Shown here: piece by piece, positions 18,633 through 27,917 of the stretch
Numbering within the stretch: position 1 is the first letter of the stretch
Layout: each line of letters begins with the position of its first letter
Source: Acidobacteriota bacterium
Lineage (GTDB): Bacteria; Acidobacteriota; Vicinamibacteria; Vicinamibacterales; UBA8438
Assembly (NCBI GenBank): GCA_009861545.1
Contig: VXME01000071.1
Coordinates: 1 to 64,000 of the forward strand
Length of the DNA: 64,000 bases
Direction: 5' to 3'
Made by a program: the position numbers and the translations under genes
Notes under the pieces: model-generated
What the model was told of the DNA's origin: nothing
What the model saw: the letters and a program-made list of their open reading frames with translations, nothing else
The model's database searches: none

Positions 18633-20030
18633 ATGAACCTGCACCTCGCCGTGCTCCTCGTCTACGCCGCGATCCTCATGGGCGTCGGCCTGTGGATCGG
18701 CCGGCGCGTGCGAAGCTCGACCGACTTCTTCGTCGCCGGGCGCCGGCTCGGTCCCTCGCTGCTCTTCTCCACCATGCTCGCCGCCAACATCGGAGCCGGC
18801 TCGACGGTGGCCGCGGCGGGGCTCGGCTACGCCGACGGCCTGAGCGCCTGGTGGTGGGTGGGATCGGCGGGACTGGGATCGATCGTGCTGGCCTTCTGGA
18901 TCGGCCCGCGTATCCGGCGCATCGCGGCGGATCAGGGACTGCACACGCTGGGCGACTATCTCGAGTACCGCTTCGGCGAACACGTACGAGCAACGATCAC
19001 CGTGCTCTTGTGGATGGGAACCCTGGCCATCCTGGCCGCGCAGATCATCGGCATCGGCTGGATCCTGAACGTGGTGGTGGGTCTTCCGCCGTGGCTCGGC
19101 TGCCTCATCGGCGGCGGCGTCGTCATCGTCTACTTCACGGCCGGCGGGCTCCTGACCGCCGCGTGGGTCAACGCCGTGCAGCTCGTGGTGCTGCTGGCCG
19201 GCTTCCTGGTGGCGCTGCCGCTCACCGTCGCGAGCGCGGGGGGCTGGGGTGCCATCCAGACCGCGACGCACGCGGTCGACGACTACTGGAACGTCTGGCA
19301 GGGCGGGAGCTCGGGCTGGTTCTACCTGGCGATGCTCGGTCCCGCCTTCATCATCTCGCCGGGGCTGCTCCAGAAGACGTACGGCGCCCGCGACGATCGG
19401 ACCGTGCGGCTGGGAGTCGGGCTGAACGCCGCCGTGCTGCTGGTCTTCGCCGCCCTCCCGCCGTTGCTGGGGATGATCGCCCGGGCGGTCGAGCCGGGGC
19501 TGGACAACCCCGAGCTGGCGCTGCCGACGCTGTTGATGCAGGCCCTGCCGCCGGCGGTGGGCGCGCTCGGCTTGGCCGCGATCTTCTCGGCCGAGGTCAG
19601 CTCTTCCGACGCCATCCTGTTCATGCTGGCCACGTCGCTCTCGCAAGACCTCTACCGGCGCTACGTCGACCCCGACGCGAGCGACGGGCAGGTCCTGAAG
19701 GTGGCGCGCCGCGCGGCCGTGGCGGGGGGGATTCTCGGCACGGGGCTCGCCGTCGGCGCAGCCTCGATGGTGAGCGTGCTGGGGCTGTTCTACAACCTGC
19801 TGACGGTCAGTCTCTTCGTGCCCGTGCTCGGCGGACTGTACACGCGGCGCGTGGGACCGGCGGAAGCGATGGGCGCCATCGCCGGCGGCGTCGGGACCTA
19901 CGTGGCGGTGGAGGTGCTCGCCATGGGCGAGCCCGTGCTCGGAATGACGCCGGCGATGATCGGTCTGCTGGGCGCCCTGGCCGGCTGCGGCCTGACCGCG
20001 GGAGCCCGGAGCGGCGCACCGCGACGATAG
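18633..20030 (+). CDS. Sodium:solute symporter (SSS family)
   Basis: The 465-residue membrane protein has about 12-13 hydrophobic segments and SSS hallmarks: GRRVRSSTDFFVAGR after the first helix, NIGAGSTVAAAGLGY in the first core helix, LLQKTYGARDD, and AEVSSSDAILFMLATSLSQD, which supplies the conserved Na2-site serines in the TM8 region. Transport of a sugar, amino acid, carboxylate or similar solute with Na+ is expected; the substrate cannot be assigned. The ATG start leaves a short N-terminus before the first helix, as usual. Its stop codon directly abuts that of the convergent YdcF gene. Confidence 0.9.
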   Translation: MNLHLAVLLVYAAILMGVGLWIGRRVRSSTDFFVAGRRLGPSLLFSTMLAANIGAGSTVAAAGLGYADGLSAWWWVGSAGLGSIVLAFWIGPRIRRIAADQGLHTLGDYLEYRFGEHVRATITVLLWMGTLAILAAQIIGIGWILNVVVGLPPWLGCLIGGGVVIVYFTAGGLLTAAWVNAVQLVVLLAGFLVALPLTVASAGGWGAIQTATHAVDDYWNVWQGGSSGWFYLAMLGPAFIISPGLLQKTYGARDDRTVRLGVGLNAAVLLVFAALPPLLGMIARAVEPGLDNPELALPTLLMQALPPAVGALGLAAIFSAEVSSSDAILFMLATSLSQDLYRRYVDPDASDGQVLKVARRAAVAGGILGTGLAVGAASMVSVLGLFYNLLTVSLFVPVLGGLYTRRVGPAEAMGAIAGGVGTYVAVEVLAMGEPVLGMTPAMIGLLGALAGCGLTAGARSGAPRR

Positions 20031-20711
20031 TCACGAACGCCCGGGCACCCGACCCTCCCCCCAACCGGCATCCGCAATCCGCCGGACCGCCCGCCGCACC
20101 GCCGCCGGCACCGTCTGCTCCGCGATGTCGCCCGCCGCACCGTAGCGTTCGAGGCGGCCGACCTCGGCGACGAGGCGGGACGCGAAGGCGGCCGGCGCAC
20201 GATCCATCGACCGCAGCAGATCGGTCTCCGGTGGACAGCACCGCACGCGGACGCCGGGCGCCTGGCGCGCGAACGTGGCCGCACAGCGGCGCATCACGAA
20301 CGGCTTCGCCACGAGCAGCGCAGAACCGGCCGCGACCCCCCGGCGGCCGAGCGCGGCCAGCCCGTACAGCACGTTCTCGAGCGTGTTGCCCGCCTCGGTC
20401 TCCGCGACGATGGCCGCGGAAGGGACGCCGCGGCGCAGGAGCCTGTCCCTGAAGACCAGTGCTTCCGGCTGGTCGAAGACATTTCGGGTCATCCGGCCGT
20501 AGCGACCGCTGACCAGCACGAACGGCGCATGCCCCGCCTGGTAGAGGCGGGCCGCGTGATCCGGTACGGCGAGAGCCTGGCTGCCGAAGACGAAGATGAC
20601 GTCCGCGCGCGCCGGCCGCTCGGCCACTGTCAGATAGTCCCAGACGGGAGCGACCAGCCGCGCGAAACCGGCTGGAGGTAGAGATGTCGCATCTGCCGCC
20701 GGGTCGCTCAT
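20031..20711 (-). CDS. YdcF/DUF218-family protein
   Basis: The 226-residue protein contains the DUF218 fold: DVIFVFGSQAL, LYQAGHAPFVLVSGRYG, a VPSAAIVAETEAGNTLENV segment and LLVAKPFVMRRC. E. coli YdcF binds S-adenosylmethionine, and related SanA/ElyC proteins influence envelope integrity. The catalytic role of the family is not established. There is no signal peptide or membrane helix, so it is probably cytoplasmic. It is divergent from a cell-wall amidase with only 8 bp between the start codons, which means promoters of each must lie within the other gene's 5' end. Confidence 0.85.
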   Translation of the reverse strand: MSDPAADATSLPPAGFARLVAPVWDYLTVAERPARADVIFVFGSQALAVPDHAARLYQAGHAPFVLVSGRYGRMTRNVFDQPEALVFRDRLLRRGVPSAAIVAETEAGNTLENVLYGLAALGRRGVAAGSALLVAKPFVMRRCAATFARQAPGVRVRCCPPETDLLRSMDRAPAAFASRLVAEVGRLERYGAAGDIAEQTVPAAVRRAVRRIADAGWGEGRVPGRS

Positions 20712-20719
20712 GCGATGCT

Positions 20720-22363
20720 ATGATGAACGGTCAAATGCTCCACGGGAAGCGGCCTCCGACCGACCTTGCCACGCTCGCTCTGGCCGGCGCCGGTCTGGCC
20801 CTCGTGATCGGACTGCTTCCGCTCACTGCCCAGGAGCCGGCCGCGGGGCTCACGCTGATCACCGAGGAGGGGCGGCGGTCGCTCGACACGGTCCGCGTGC
20901 GGGACAGCGAAGCGATCGCCCTCGACGATCTCTCCGCCCTGTTCCGACTCGATGTCGGGGAGGAGACCGGGGGCCGAACAATCACCGTCGACGCCGCCGG
21001 GGGAACGGTGGTCCTCACCGCCGAGCAGGCGCTCGCAACGGTCGACGGACGGCTGGTGTCGCTGGACGGCCCCGTGCATCGATTCGCGGGACGCTGGTTC
21101 GTCCCGCTCGACTTCGTCGGCCGGGCGCTCGCGCCCATCCACGACCAGCCGCTCGAGCTCCGCCGGCGTTCCCGACTGCTGCTCGTCGGCGCGGTGCGTG
21201 TGCCCCGCGTCTCGGCGCAGTACCGGCCGCGGGCGCAATCCGGCCGGCTGCGGCTGCAGATCACTCCCAACACCGCCCACGAGGTGACGGAAGAGCGCGG
21301 GCGCCTGCTGATTCGTTTCGACGCCGACGCGATAGACGTCGTTCGTTTCGCGGAGCCGCGGGGCGAGGCCGTTCGCGCCATCGAGCTGCTCGACGCGCTG
21401 CCGGGATTCGCCATCGAACCGGGTCCGGCCTACGCCTCGCATCGAATCGTGAGCGGCGAGTCGGGCAACTCGACCGAGCTCGTGGTCGACCTCGAAGAGG
21501 CGGCCCCCGCGGTGGCGGCGGCGAGTCCGGCGGCACCGGCAAGCTCGGCCCCGGACCCCGGCCTCGGCGATGCGGATCCGCTTCCCGATTTCAGCGCCCC
21601 GTCGGAGATTCGCACGATCGTGATCGATCCGGGCCACGGCGGCGCCGACGGGGGAGCGCAGGGGCCGGAGGGTACGCTCGAGAAGGACGTTACGCTCAGC
21701 GTCGCGCAGCGGCTGCGCACCCTGCTCGAGCGGCGCCTGGGCGTCCGCGTCATCCTGACCCGCACCGGCGACACCCTCGTCGCGCTCGACCGGCGCGCCG
21801 CGCTCGCCAACAACGACCGGGCCGACCTGCTGATCAGTCTGCACGCCAACTCGGCGCTGCGCGACGTCGCGACGGGAGCGGAGGTGTACTACCTCGGCAT
21901 CGACGAGTACGGGGCCGAGGCGCGCGAGCTGGCCAACCGCGATGGACGCTACCTGCCGGTGTCGGGCGGCGGCTTCCGGGAGATCGACGTGATTCCGTGG
22001 GAGCTGGCCCAAGTGCGCCATCTCGCGCCCTCCGCGGATCTGGCGGAATTCGTCGGCGACGAGTTGCGCCTGCGGGTTCCGATGAGTCCCCGGCCTGTCC
22101 AGCAGGCCCCCTTTCGGGTCCTCGTCGGGGCGAACATGCCCGCCATCCTCGTCGAGATGGGGTTCATCTCGAACCCGGAGCAGGAACGCGAGATGGGGCA
22201 GCCCGGATTCCAGACGCGGGTGGCCGAGGCGATCGTGGCCGGGGTCGTTCGTTTCCGGGACTACCTGGCGACATACCCCTATGCGCCGGACGAAGAGACC
22301 GCCGCCGACCCCGGCGACGCCGCGCCGGCCGGTGCCGCCCAGGACCCGCAGCAGCGCGACTAG
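20720..22363 (+). CDS. N-acetylmuramoyl-L-alanine amidase (Amidase_3) with N-terminal copper-amine-oxidase-N-like domain
   Basis: The 547-residue exported protein has a hydrophobic signal (about residues 20-38), then a region resembling Cu_amine_oxidN1/AMIN-like modules (LDDLSALFRLDV through WFVPLDFVGRAL), then a linker rich in Ala, Ser and Pro. The C-terminal amidase domain carries VIDPGHGGADGG with the first zinc His, EKDVTL with the zinc Glu, LLISLHANS with the second His, and ILVEMGFISNPEQ with the catalytic Glu. It cleaves the amide bond between MurNAc and the stem peptide in the periplasm. A gerMN gene follows 36 bp downstream, then rph and rdgB. I chose the ATG at 20720 so that the gene does not overlap the divergent ydcF-like gene. 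Confidence 0.92.
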   Translation: MMNGQMLHGKRPPTDLATLALAGAGLALVIGLLPLTAQEPAAGLTLITEEGRRSLDTVRVRDSEAIALDDLSALFRLDVGEETGGRTITVDAAGGTVVLTAEQALATVDGRLVSLDGPVHRFAGRWFVPLDFVGRALAPIHDQPLELRRRSRLLLVGAVRVPRVSAQYRPRAQSGRLRLQITPNTAHEVTEERGRLLIRFDADAIDVVRFAEPRGEAVRAIELLDALPGFAIEPGPAYASHRIVSGESGNSTELVVDLEEAAPAVAAASPAAPASSAPDPGLGDADPLPDFSAPSEIRTIVIDPGHGGADGGAQGPEGTLEKDVTLSVAQRLRTLLERRLGVRVILTRTGDTLVALDRRAALANNDRADLLISLHANSALRDVATGAEVYYLGIDEYGAEARELANRDGRYLPVSGGGFREIDVIPWELAQVRHLAPSADLAEFVGDELRLRVPMSPRPVQQAPFRVLVGANMPAILVEMGFISNPEQEREMGQPGFQTRVAEAIVAGVVRFRDYLATYPYAPDEETAADPGDAAPAGAAQDPQQRD

Positions 22364-22399
22364 GAGTCTGCGCCGCAGAACGCAGCAACGCCGACACCG

Positions 22400-23134
22400 A
22401 TGAAATCGTCGAGCCCGGAGGGGCAGCGCCCGACGCGCGGAGGCTTTCGGCGCTCGTACCGGATCGCCGGTACCGTGCTGCTGGCCCTGGCCATCGGCGC
22501 GGCGACACTGACGCTGGTTCTGGTCGAGCGCTGGGAATCCGCGGCCGGCGGATCATCGGAGCTGGACGGTACGGGAGGGCCGGGAGGCGCCGGCTCCCCG
22601 TTCACGGCGACCATGTACTACGTGGCAGGCAACGGCCTGGGCCTGGTCCGCCGAGAGATCGATGTGCCGTACTCGGCCGATCCTCTCCTGCGGGCCCGCA
22701 TCATCGTGGAACGGCAGCTCGAGAGGCCGCCGCGCCGACTCCTGTCCGCGTTTCCGACGGGAACGCGGCTGCGCGCGGTGTACCTGGCCGACGACGGCAA
22801 CCTGTTCGTCGACCTGAGCGGCGAGGTGACGACGGAGCATTCGGGCGGCTCGCTCGACGAGCTGCTCACCGTCTACGCCCTCGTCAACGCCGTCACGACC
22901 AACGTCCACGAAGTCGCGGCGGTACAGATACTGGTGGATGGCCGCGAGGTGGACACGCTCGCGGGCCATATCGACCTGCGCCAGCCGCTCACCCCGAACC
23001 TGACGTGGGTCGTCGACCTTCCTCCTCCGCCCGACGACGAACCGGCGGCGGCCGATGACGGCAACCAACCGCCGGACGAATCGGCTGGCGAGGACGAACC
23101 GGGCTCATCGGAACCCGCTCCCGCGGTTCCCTAG
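22400..23134 (+). CDS. GerMN-domain membrane-anchored protein
   Basis: The 244-residue protein has one N-terminal transmembrane helix (about residues 22-43), a GerMN (sporulation/spore germination) domain from about residue 68 to 195 with [19 protein letters not shown], and an acidic proline-rich tail. GerM-type domains bind cell-wall structures in sporulators and also occur in non-sporulating bacteria next to wall amidases. Here the amidase lies directly upstream, which supports a cell-wall role. The order gerM-rph-rdgB is the same as in Bacillus. Confidence 0.88.
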   Translation: MKSSSPEGQRPTRGGFRRSYRIAGTVLLALAIGAATLTLVLVERWESAAGGSSELDGTGGPGGAGSPFTATMYYVAGNGLGLVRREIDVPYSADPLLRARIIVERQLERPPRRLLSAFPTGTRLRAVYLADDGNLFVDLSGEVTTEHSGGSLDELLTVYALVNAVTTNVHEVAAVQILVDGREVDTLAGHIDLRQPLTPNLTWVVDLPPPPDDEPAAADDGNQPPDESAGEDEPGSSEPAPAVP

Positions 23135-23169
23135 CCGGATACCCCGACATCGGGCTGCTAGACTTCCCC

Positions 23170-23937
23170 ATGGCCACGCCGAGCGCCCTGACCGACGCAC
23201 CCCGTTTCGACGGCCGCCGAGCGGCCGAACTGCGCGAGACCCGCATCACGCCCCACTACGTCGTGCACGCGGAAGGCTCCGTGCTCATCGAGGCCGGCCT
23301 TACGCGCGTAATCTGCACCGCGAGCGTCGAAGACCGCGTGCCGCCGTTCCTGCGCGGCAAGGGTACGGGCTGGGTGACGGGCGAGTACGGCATGCTCCCC
23401 CGGTCGACCTCGACGCGCTCCACCCGCGAGTCCTCGGCAGGCCGGGTCGGCGGCCGCACGCAGGAGATCCAGCGGCTGATCGGGCGCTCGTTGCGCGCGG
23501 TCACCCGGCTCGACGAGCTGGGCGAACGCACCGTCTGGGTCGACTGCGACGTGATCCAGGCGGACGGGGGCACGCGCACCGCCTCCATCACCGGCGGCTT
23601 CGTGGCCCTGGCCCTGGCCCTGCAGAAGCTCCGCGAGACCGGCAAGATCGCACGGTTGCCGATCTCGGACTACGTGGCGGCCACCAGCGTGGGAATCGTA
23701 GACGGCCGGCCGCTGGCCGATCTGGCCTACGCGGAGGACTCGCGGGCCGAGGTCGACATGAACGTCGTAAAGACCGGTGACGGCCGGTTCATCGAGGTCC
23801 AGGGCACGGCCGAGGGCGAGCCCTTCGACCGGCACGCGCTGGACGCCCTGCTGGAGCTTGCCGGCGATGCAATCGAGCGGCTCGTCACCATGCAGCGGGA
23901 GATCGTCGGCGGGTCGCTCTCGTCCGACGCCGGCTGA
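23170..23937 (+). CDS. rph: Ribonuclease PH
   Basis: The 255-residue protein has the full RNase PH fold: [39 protein letters not shown], the [15 protein letters not shown] phosphate-binding segment, and [20 protein letters not shown]. The enzyme trims the 3' ends of tRNA precursors using phosphate, releasing nucleoside diphosphates. Length and motifs match the family (about 240-260 residues). It lies 35 bp after gerMN and 26 bp before the rdgB gene, so the three are probably co-transcribed. Confidence 0.96.
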   Translation: MATPSALTDAPRFDGRRAAELRETRITPHYVVHAEGSVLIEAGLTRVICTASVEDRVPPFLRGKGTGWVTGEYGMLPRSTSTRSTRESSAGRVGGRTQEIQRLIGRSLRAVTRLDELGERTVWVDCDVIQADGGTRTASITGGFVALALALQKLRETGKIARLPISDYVAATSVGIVDGRPLADLAYAEDSRAEVDMNVVKTGDGRFIEVQGTAEGEPFDRHALDALLELAGDAIERLVTMQREIVGGSLSSDAG

Positions 23938-23963
23938 AGGGCCGCCCCGCGAGCGGTGCGATC

Positions 23964-24575
23964 GTGCAGGCCCAGACCGCCCGGACCGTCGTCGTCGCCA
24001 CGACCAACGCTCACAAGCTCGCCGAAATCACGCGCATTCTCGACGGTCTGGCGTATGCGGTCCGCCCGGTGACCGCCTACGCTACCGGACCGACGCCCGA
24101 AGAAACCGCGCAGACCTTCGCCGGAAACGCGCGGCTGAAGGCCCTGCACTACGGGCGGCTCGTACCGCATCTGACGGTGGCGGACGACTCCGGACTCGAG
24201 ATCGAGGGTCTCGACGGCGAACCGGGCGTCCACTCGGCGCGATTCAACGGCGCGACGTACCGCGAGAAGTTCGACGTCATCTACTCGCGCCTGCGCGCTC
24301 GCGGCGCGCTCGCCAGCCCCGCGCGGTTCGTCTGCGCCGTGGCGGCGGCCGAGGGGAACCGCATCGTGTTCGAAGCCACCGCCACGATCGAGGGCCGGAT
24401 CGCCCGGATGCCGGCCGGCCACGCCGGCTTCGGCTACGACCCGATCTTCTTCTACCCGCCGTACGGCTGCACGCTCGCCGAGGTCTCGGCCGACCGGAAG
24501 GCTGCGGTCAGCCACCGCGGGCGCGCGTTCCGCAAGCTGCGGGTCTTCATCGAATCCCGGACTGCACCCCCCTAA
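23964..24575 (+). CDS. rdgB: XTP/dITP diphosphatase (non-canonical purine NTP pyrophosphatase)
   Basis: The 203-residue protein shows the HAM1/RdgB pattern: VVVATTNAHKLAEI at the N-terminus, FAGNARLKA, VADDSGLEIEGLDGEPGVHSARF, GFGYDPIFFYP, and AEVSADRKAAVSHRGRA. It hydrolyses dITP, XTP and ITP to keep deaminated purines out of nucleic acids. The start is GTG. The pairing with rph is widely conserved. Its last 29 bp overlap the 3' end of the convergent phoR gene. Confidence 0.95.
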   Translation: MQAQTARTVVVATTNAHKLAEITRILDGLAYAVRPVTAYATGPTPEETAQTFAGNARLKALHYGRLVPHLTVADDSGLEIEGLDGEPGVHSARFNGATYREKFDVIYSRLRARGALASPARFVCAVAAAEGNRIVFEATATIEGRIARMPAGHAGFGYDPIFFYPPYGCTLAEVSADRKAAVSHRGRAFRKLRVFIESRTAPP

Positions 24576-26376
24576 CGCTGACGGGCTGCCGGACAGCCGC
24601 TCCCGGACCGCCGTCACCGGCCGCACGAACCGGCAGGATGATCGTGAAGACGGAACCCCCACCGGCGCGATGCGCCGCCTCGATCGTTCCGTCGTGCAGG
24701 ACGACGAGGTGCTTCACGATGGCGAGACCGAGTCCGGTTCCGCCGGGATTTCGGGCCCTGGAATGCTCGACGCGGTAGAAGCGCTCGAATACGCGCGACA
24801 GATCGGTGTCCGGGATGCCCGGCCCGCGATCGGACACCCGCAGGACCACGCCGCTCCCGGAATCCCCGGCCGCGGCTTCCAGCTCGATCACACTGCGCTC
24901 GGGCGCGTAGTGCGCGGCGTTCTCGACGAGGTTTCTGATGACGTCGTGGATCTTGACGGGGTCGACCACCAGCCGCTCGGCGCCCGGCTCGATGCGCGAC
25001 TGCACACGTTGCTCCTTCACCTCCAGCACGGCCGCAAGCTCGGCGGCGACGCTCGAAAAGACCGTCGCCGTGTTGCACGTGTCGGGATGCAGAACCTCCT
25101 GTCCGGCATCCAGGCGGGCGAGGCGCAGCAGGTCCGTGACCAACCTCTCCATGCGGTTCGTATGACGCGCGACGATATCCAGGAACCGCTGGCGCACCGC
25201 GACCTCCGTCTCGTCCGCCAACGCGTCGACGGCGCCGCGAATCGCCGTCAGCGGCGTCCGCAGCTCGTGGGAGACGTTGGCCACGAAGTCCTGGCGGATC
25301 TGCACCGCACGGCGGTAGTCGCTCACGTCGTGCAGGACGATTACCACGCCCGGCTCGTCCTGTTCGGTGTACGGCGCCGCGCTCGCCAGACAGACTCTGA
25401 CCGGCTCGGTGCTCAGCGTGATCTCCGTCTGGCTGGACCCGCCGGCCTCGAGCGCACGCCCGATCTGTTTCGCGACCTCCGGATGGCGGATCAACTCGAC
25501 GTAGTGCCGGTCGACCGGCGTCGCCTCGATCTGCAGCAGGCGGCGGACCGCTTCGTTCGCCATCTTCACTCGCCCACGCGCGTCCACGACGAGCACGCCC
25601 TCGGTCATGCTGCCGAGAATCGCGTCCGTCAGCCGGCGGTTCCGCGACAGCTCCGCGAGCCGGCGGCCGAGCTCCTGAACGGAGGCGTCGAGCGCCCGGG
25701 CCACCGTGCCGATCTCGTCGTCCCCGTACGGACCGCTCTGCGGATTCAGATCCCCCGCCGCGTAGCGGCGCGCCACCGCCGCGATCGCACTGACACGCCG
25801 GCTCATCGCGGCCGAGGTGACCCAGGCCAGGACGAGCGCCCCGGCCAGTGCCAGCAACAGCCCACCGGCCGTACCCCGCTGCACGGTAGCGATCTGGTCG
25901 TCGACCGCGGTCAAGGGAAGCGCCAGCCGGACGAACCCGACGCCGGGATGATCCATGCGCACTGCCGCGTACAGCAGGTCGCGCTCTACGGTCGTGCTGT
26001 AGCGGCGCGTCACGCCGACGCCGGCGGTCCGGGCGAGCTCGATCTCGGGCCGGGCGCCGTGGTTCTCCATCGCCGCCAGCGAAGAACCGTCCTCGGCCGT
26101 ATCGCCGACGACGCGCCCGCCCGGCTCGATGATCGTCACCCGTGCGCCGAGACTCATGCCGAGCGAATCGGCCTCCCGGTCCAGCTCGTCGACCGTGGGC
26201 GTCGGCCCGCTCCGCGCGACGAGGTCGGCCACCAGCCGCGCCTCGGCCAGCAGGTCCGTCGTGATGCGGTCGAGGAGCTGGCGCTCGAGCAGCCACGCCA
26301 CGAGCGCAGCGGCCAGCAGCAGGCTCAGCCCCGCGATGCCGAACGCCGCCGCAAACAACCTGGTGCGCAGTCTCAT
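24547..26376 (-). CDS. phoR: PhoR-type sensor histidine kinase
   Basis: The 609-residue kinase has an N-terminal helix (residues 7-30), a periplasmic sensor region, a second helix (about residues 172-192), a HAMP domain, and a PAS domain (LGSMTEGVLVVDARGRVKMANEA). These are followed by HisKA with the phospho-acceptor His in VSHELRTPLTAIRG (about residue 367) and HATPase_c with N, G1 and G2 boxes (NLVENAAHY, DRGPGIP, GGTGLGLAIVKH). The HAMP-PAS-HisKA layout and its coupling to a phoB-like regulator and phoU support control of the phosphate regulon. The ATG overlaps the phoB stop by 4 bp. The large periplasmic region is longer than in E. coli PhoR. Confidence 0.9.
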   Translation of the reverse strand: MRLRTRLFAAAFGIAGLSLLLAAALVAWLLERQLLDRITTDLLAEARLVADLVARSGPTPTVDELDREADSLGMSLGARVTIIEPGGRVVGDTAEDGSSLAAMENHGARPEIELARTAGVGVTRRYSTTVERDLLYAAVRMDHPGVGFVRLALPLTAVDDQIATVQRGTAGGLLLALAGALVLAWVTSAAMSRRVSAIAAVARRYAAGDLNPQSGPYGDDEIGTVARALDASVQELGRRLAELSRNRRLTDAILGSMTEGVLVVDARGRVKMANEAVRRLLQIEATPVDRHYVELIRHPEVAKQIGRALEAGGSSQTEITLSTEPVRVCLASAAPYTEQDEPGVVIVLHDVSDYRRAVQIRQDFVANVSHELRTPLTAIRGAVDALADETEVAVRQRFLDIVARHTNRMERLVTDLLRLARLDAGQEVLHPDTCNTATVFSSVAAELAAVLEVKEQRVQSRIEPGAERLVVDPVKIHDVIRNLVENAAHYAPERSVIELEAAAGDSGSGVVLRVSDRGPGIPDTDLSRVFERFYRVEHSRARNPGGTGLGLAIVKHLVVLHDGTIEAAHRAGGGSVFTIILPVRAAGDGGPGAAVRQPVSVRGVQSGIR

Positions 26377-27173
26377 GGCCGGGCCGGCAGGTCTGCTTCT
26401 TCCTCGATGAGCTTGTAACCGAACTGCTTCACCGTGACGATGGCGCCGGCCAGCGCCGGAAGCTTCTCGCGCAGCCGGCGGATGTGGACGTCGACGGTGC
26501 GCGTGCCGCCGGTGTAGGCATAGCCCCAGACGTCGGAGAGCAGGACGTCTCGCGAATGGACCCGCCCACGATGCTCGATCAGGTAGCGCAGGAGCAGGAA
26601 CTCCTTCGCCGTCAGTCGCACGTCCCGGCCGTCGCACGTAACCAGGTGCCGGTCGGTGTCGACCGTGACGGGCCCGAAGCGGAGCAGGCTCGGGGGCGGC
26701 TGCTCGCGCCGCGCCCGCCGCAGCACCGCGCCGACGCGCGCCACCAGCTCCTTCGGACTGAAAGGCTTGGTGACGTAGTCGTCGCCGCCCAGCTCCAGAC
26801 CGACGATGCGGTCGGTCTCGTCGGTCTTGGCCGTCAGCATGATGATCGGCACGCCCGACGTCTTCGGATCGGCGCGGATGGAGCGGCAGACGTCGAGCCC
26901 GTTGCGGCCCGGCAACATCAGGTCGAGCACCACCAGCGCCGGCGGCCGCTCCCGGACGAGCGGCATGACGTCCGAGCCGGAGGTGAGGATCTCGGACGCG
27001 TAACCGGCCTTGTGGAGCTGGTGCGCGACCAGCTCCGCGATGTCCGGATCGTCCTCGACCACGAGCACGAGGTCGGCGCTGTCGATGGACCGGCGGTTGG
27101 AAGGTGCTTCTGCGTCGTGCGGCGCGACGGCCGGCGGTTCAGTGCTCAGTGGGGTCCCTCCCCTCCTGCGCAT
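26373..27173 (-). CDS. phoB: PhoB-type response regulator (OmpR family)
   Basis: The 266-residue protein has a receiver domain with the acidic pocket VVEDDPD, the phospho-acceptor Asp84 in VVLDLMLPGRNG and Lys136 in VTKPFSP. A C-terminal winged helix follows (LTAKEFLLLRYLIEHRGRVHSR, TRTVDVHIRRLREKL). It would bind Pho boxes when phosphorylated by the downstream kinase. The first 30 residues are unusual and the ATG lies inside the end of phoU (35-bp overlap). A purine-rich AGGAGGGGAGGG inside the 5' end may mean that translation starts slightly later. Confidence 0.92.
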   Translation of the reverse strand: MRRRGGTPLSTEPPAVAPHDAEAPSNRRSIDSADLVLVVEDDPDIAELVAHQLHKAGYASEILTSGSDVMPLVRERPPALVVLDLMLPGRNGLDVCRSIRADPKTSGVPIIMLTAKTDETDRIVGLELGGDDYVTKPFSPKELVARVGAVLRRARREQPPPSLLRFGPVTVDTDRHLVTCDGRDVRLTAKEFLLLRYLIEHRGRVHSRDVLLSDVWGYAYTGGTRTVDVHIRRLREKLPALAGAIVTVKQFGYKLIEEEADLPARP

Positions 27174-27837
27174 GATGCCGGACGTCCTGGCCCGACACCA
27201 TGAAGATCACCTCTTCGGCGATGTTGGTGGCGTGATCGCCGATGCGTTCCAGATGGCGGGAGATCAGGATGAGGTCGAGCGCCGGTTCGGTCGTGGCCGG
27301 GTTCTGCACCATGTACCGCAGCAACTCCCGAAACACCTGGTCCTTGAGCCCGTCCAGGGTATCGTCCCGGTCGAGCACGTCGTAAGCCATATCGGTGGCG
27401 TGACGCACGTACGCATTGAGGGCGTCCCGCAGCATGCCCTGCGCGTGCTCGGCCATCCGGGGGATGTCGATGAGCGGCTTGACCGGCGGGTGCTGCAGAT
27501 AGCTGAAGGCCGCCTCCGCGATGTTGACGGCGACGTCGCCGATGCGCTCGAGATCGCTGTTGATCTTCACGCCCGAGACGACCACGCGCACGTCGGTGGC
27601 CGACGGATGATGCTCGACCAGCAGATCGTAGCAGCGCTTGTCGATCTCCATGTGCAGGCGATTGATCGGTTCGTCGCCGCAGAGGACCCGCTCGGCAAGC
27701 CCCAGATCGCCGTCGACGAGCGCCCGCACCGCCGCGCGCACCTGCTCTTCCGCTTCGCCGCCCATCGCGAGCAGGCGCGTTTTCAACTGGTTGAGTTCAT
27801 CGGCGGCGCGCGGCACGGCGCCCGGAACCGAATCCAA
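27139..27837 (-). CDS. phoU: Phosphate-signalling protein PhoU
   Basis: PhoU is a six-helix protein made of two three-helix repeats that couples the phosphate transporter to PhoR. Both repeats are seen: SDLERIGDVAVNIAE in the first and RHLERIGDHATNIAEEVIFM in the second, each with the E/D-rich metal-binding signature. The N-terminus ADELNQLKTRLLAMGGEAE is typical. I chose a TTG at 27837 because GAAGGGG lies 6 bp upstream; a GTG at 27816 is also plausible, and a further TTG at 27894 is unlikely. No pst transporter genes are visible in the window, so phoU is separated from them. Confidence 0.9.
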   Translation of the reverse strand: MDSVPGAVPRAADELNQLKTRLLAMGGEAEEQVRAAVRALVDGDLGLAERVLCGDEPINRLHMEIDKRCYDLLVEHHPSATDVRVVVSGVKINSDLERIGDVAVNIAEAAFSYLQHPPVKPLIDIPRMAEHAQGMLRDALNAYVRHATDMAYDVLDRDDTLDGLKDQVFRELLRYMVQNPATTEPALDLILISRHLERIGDHATNIAEEVIFMVSGQDVRHHAQEGRDPTEH

Positions 27838-27917
27838 GTCGCACCCCTTCGAAGACCTCGTCCCGAGCGTATCCCAGCGTTGCGGGAACCGCAACAGCGA
27901 AGCCCGTCGCGACAGCC

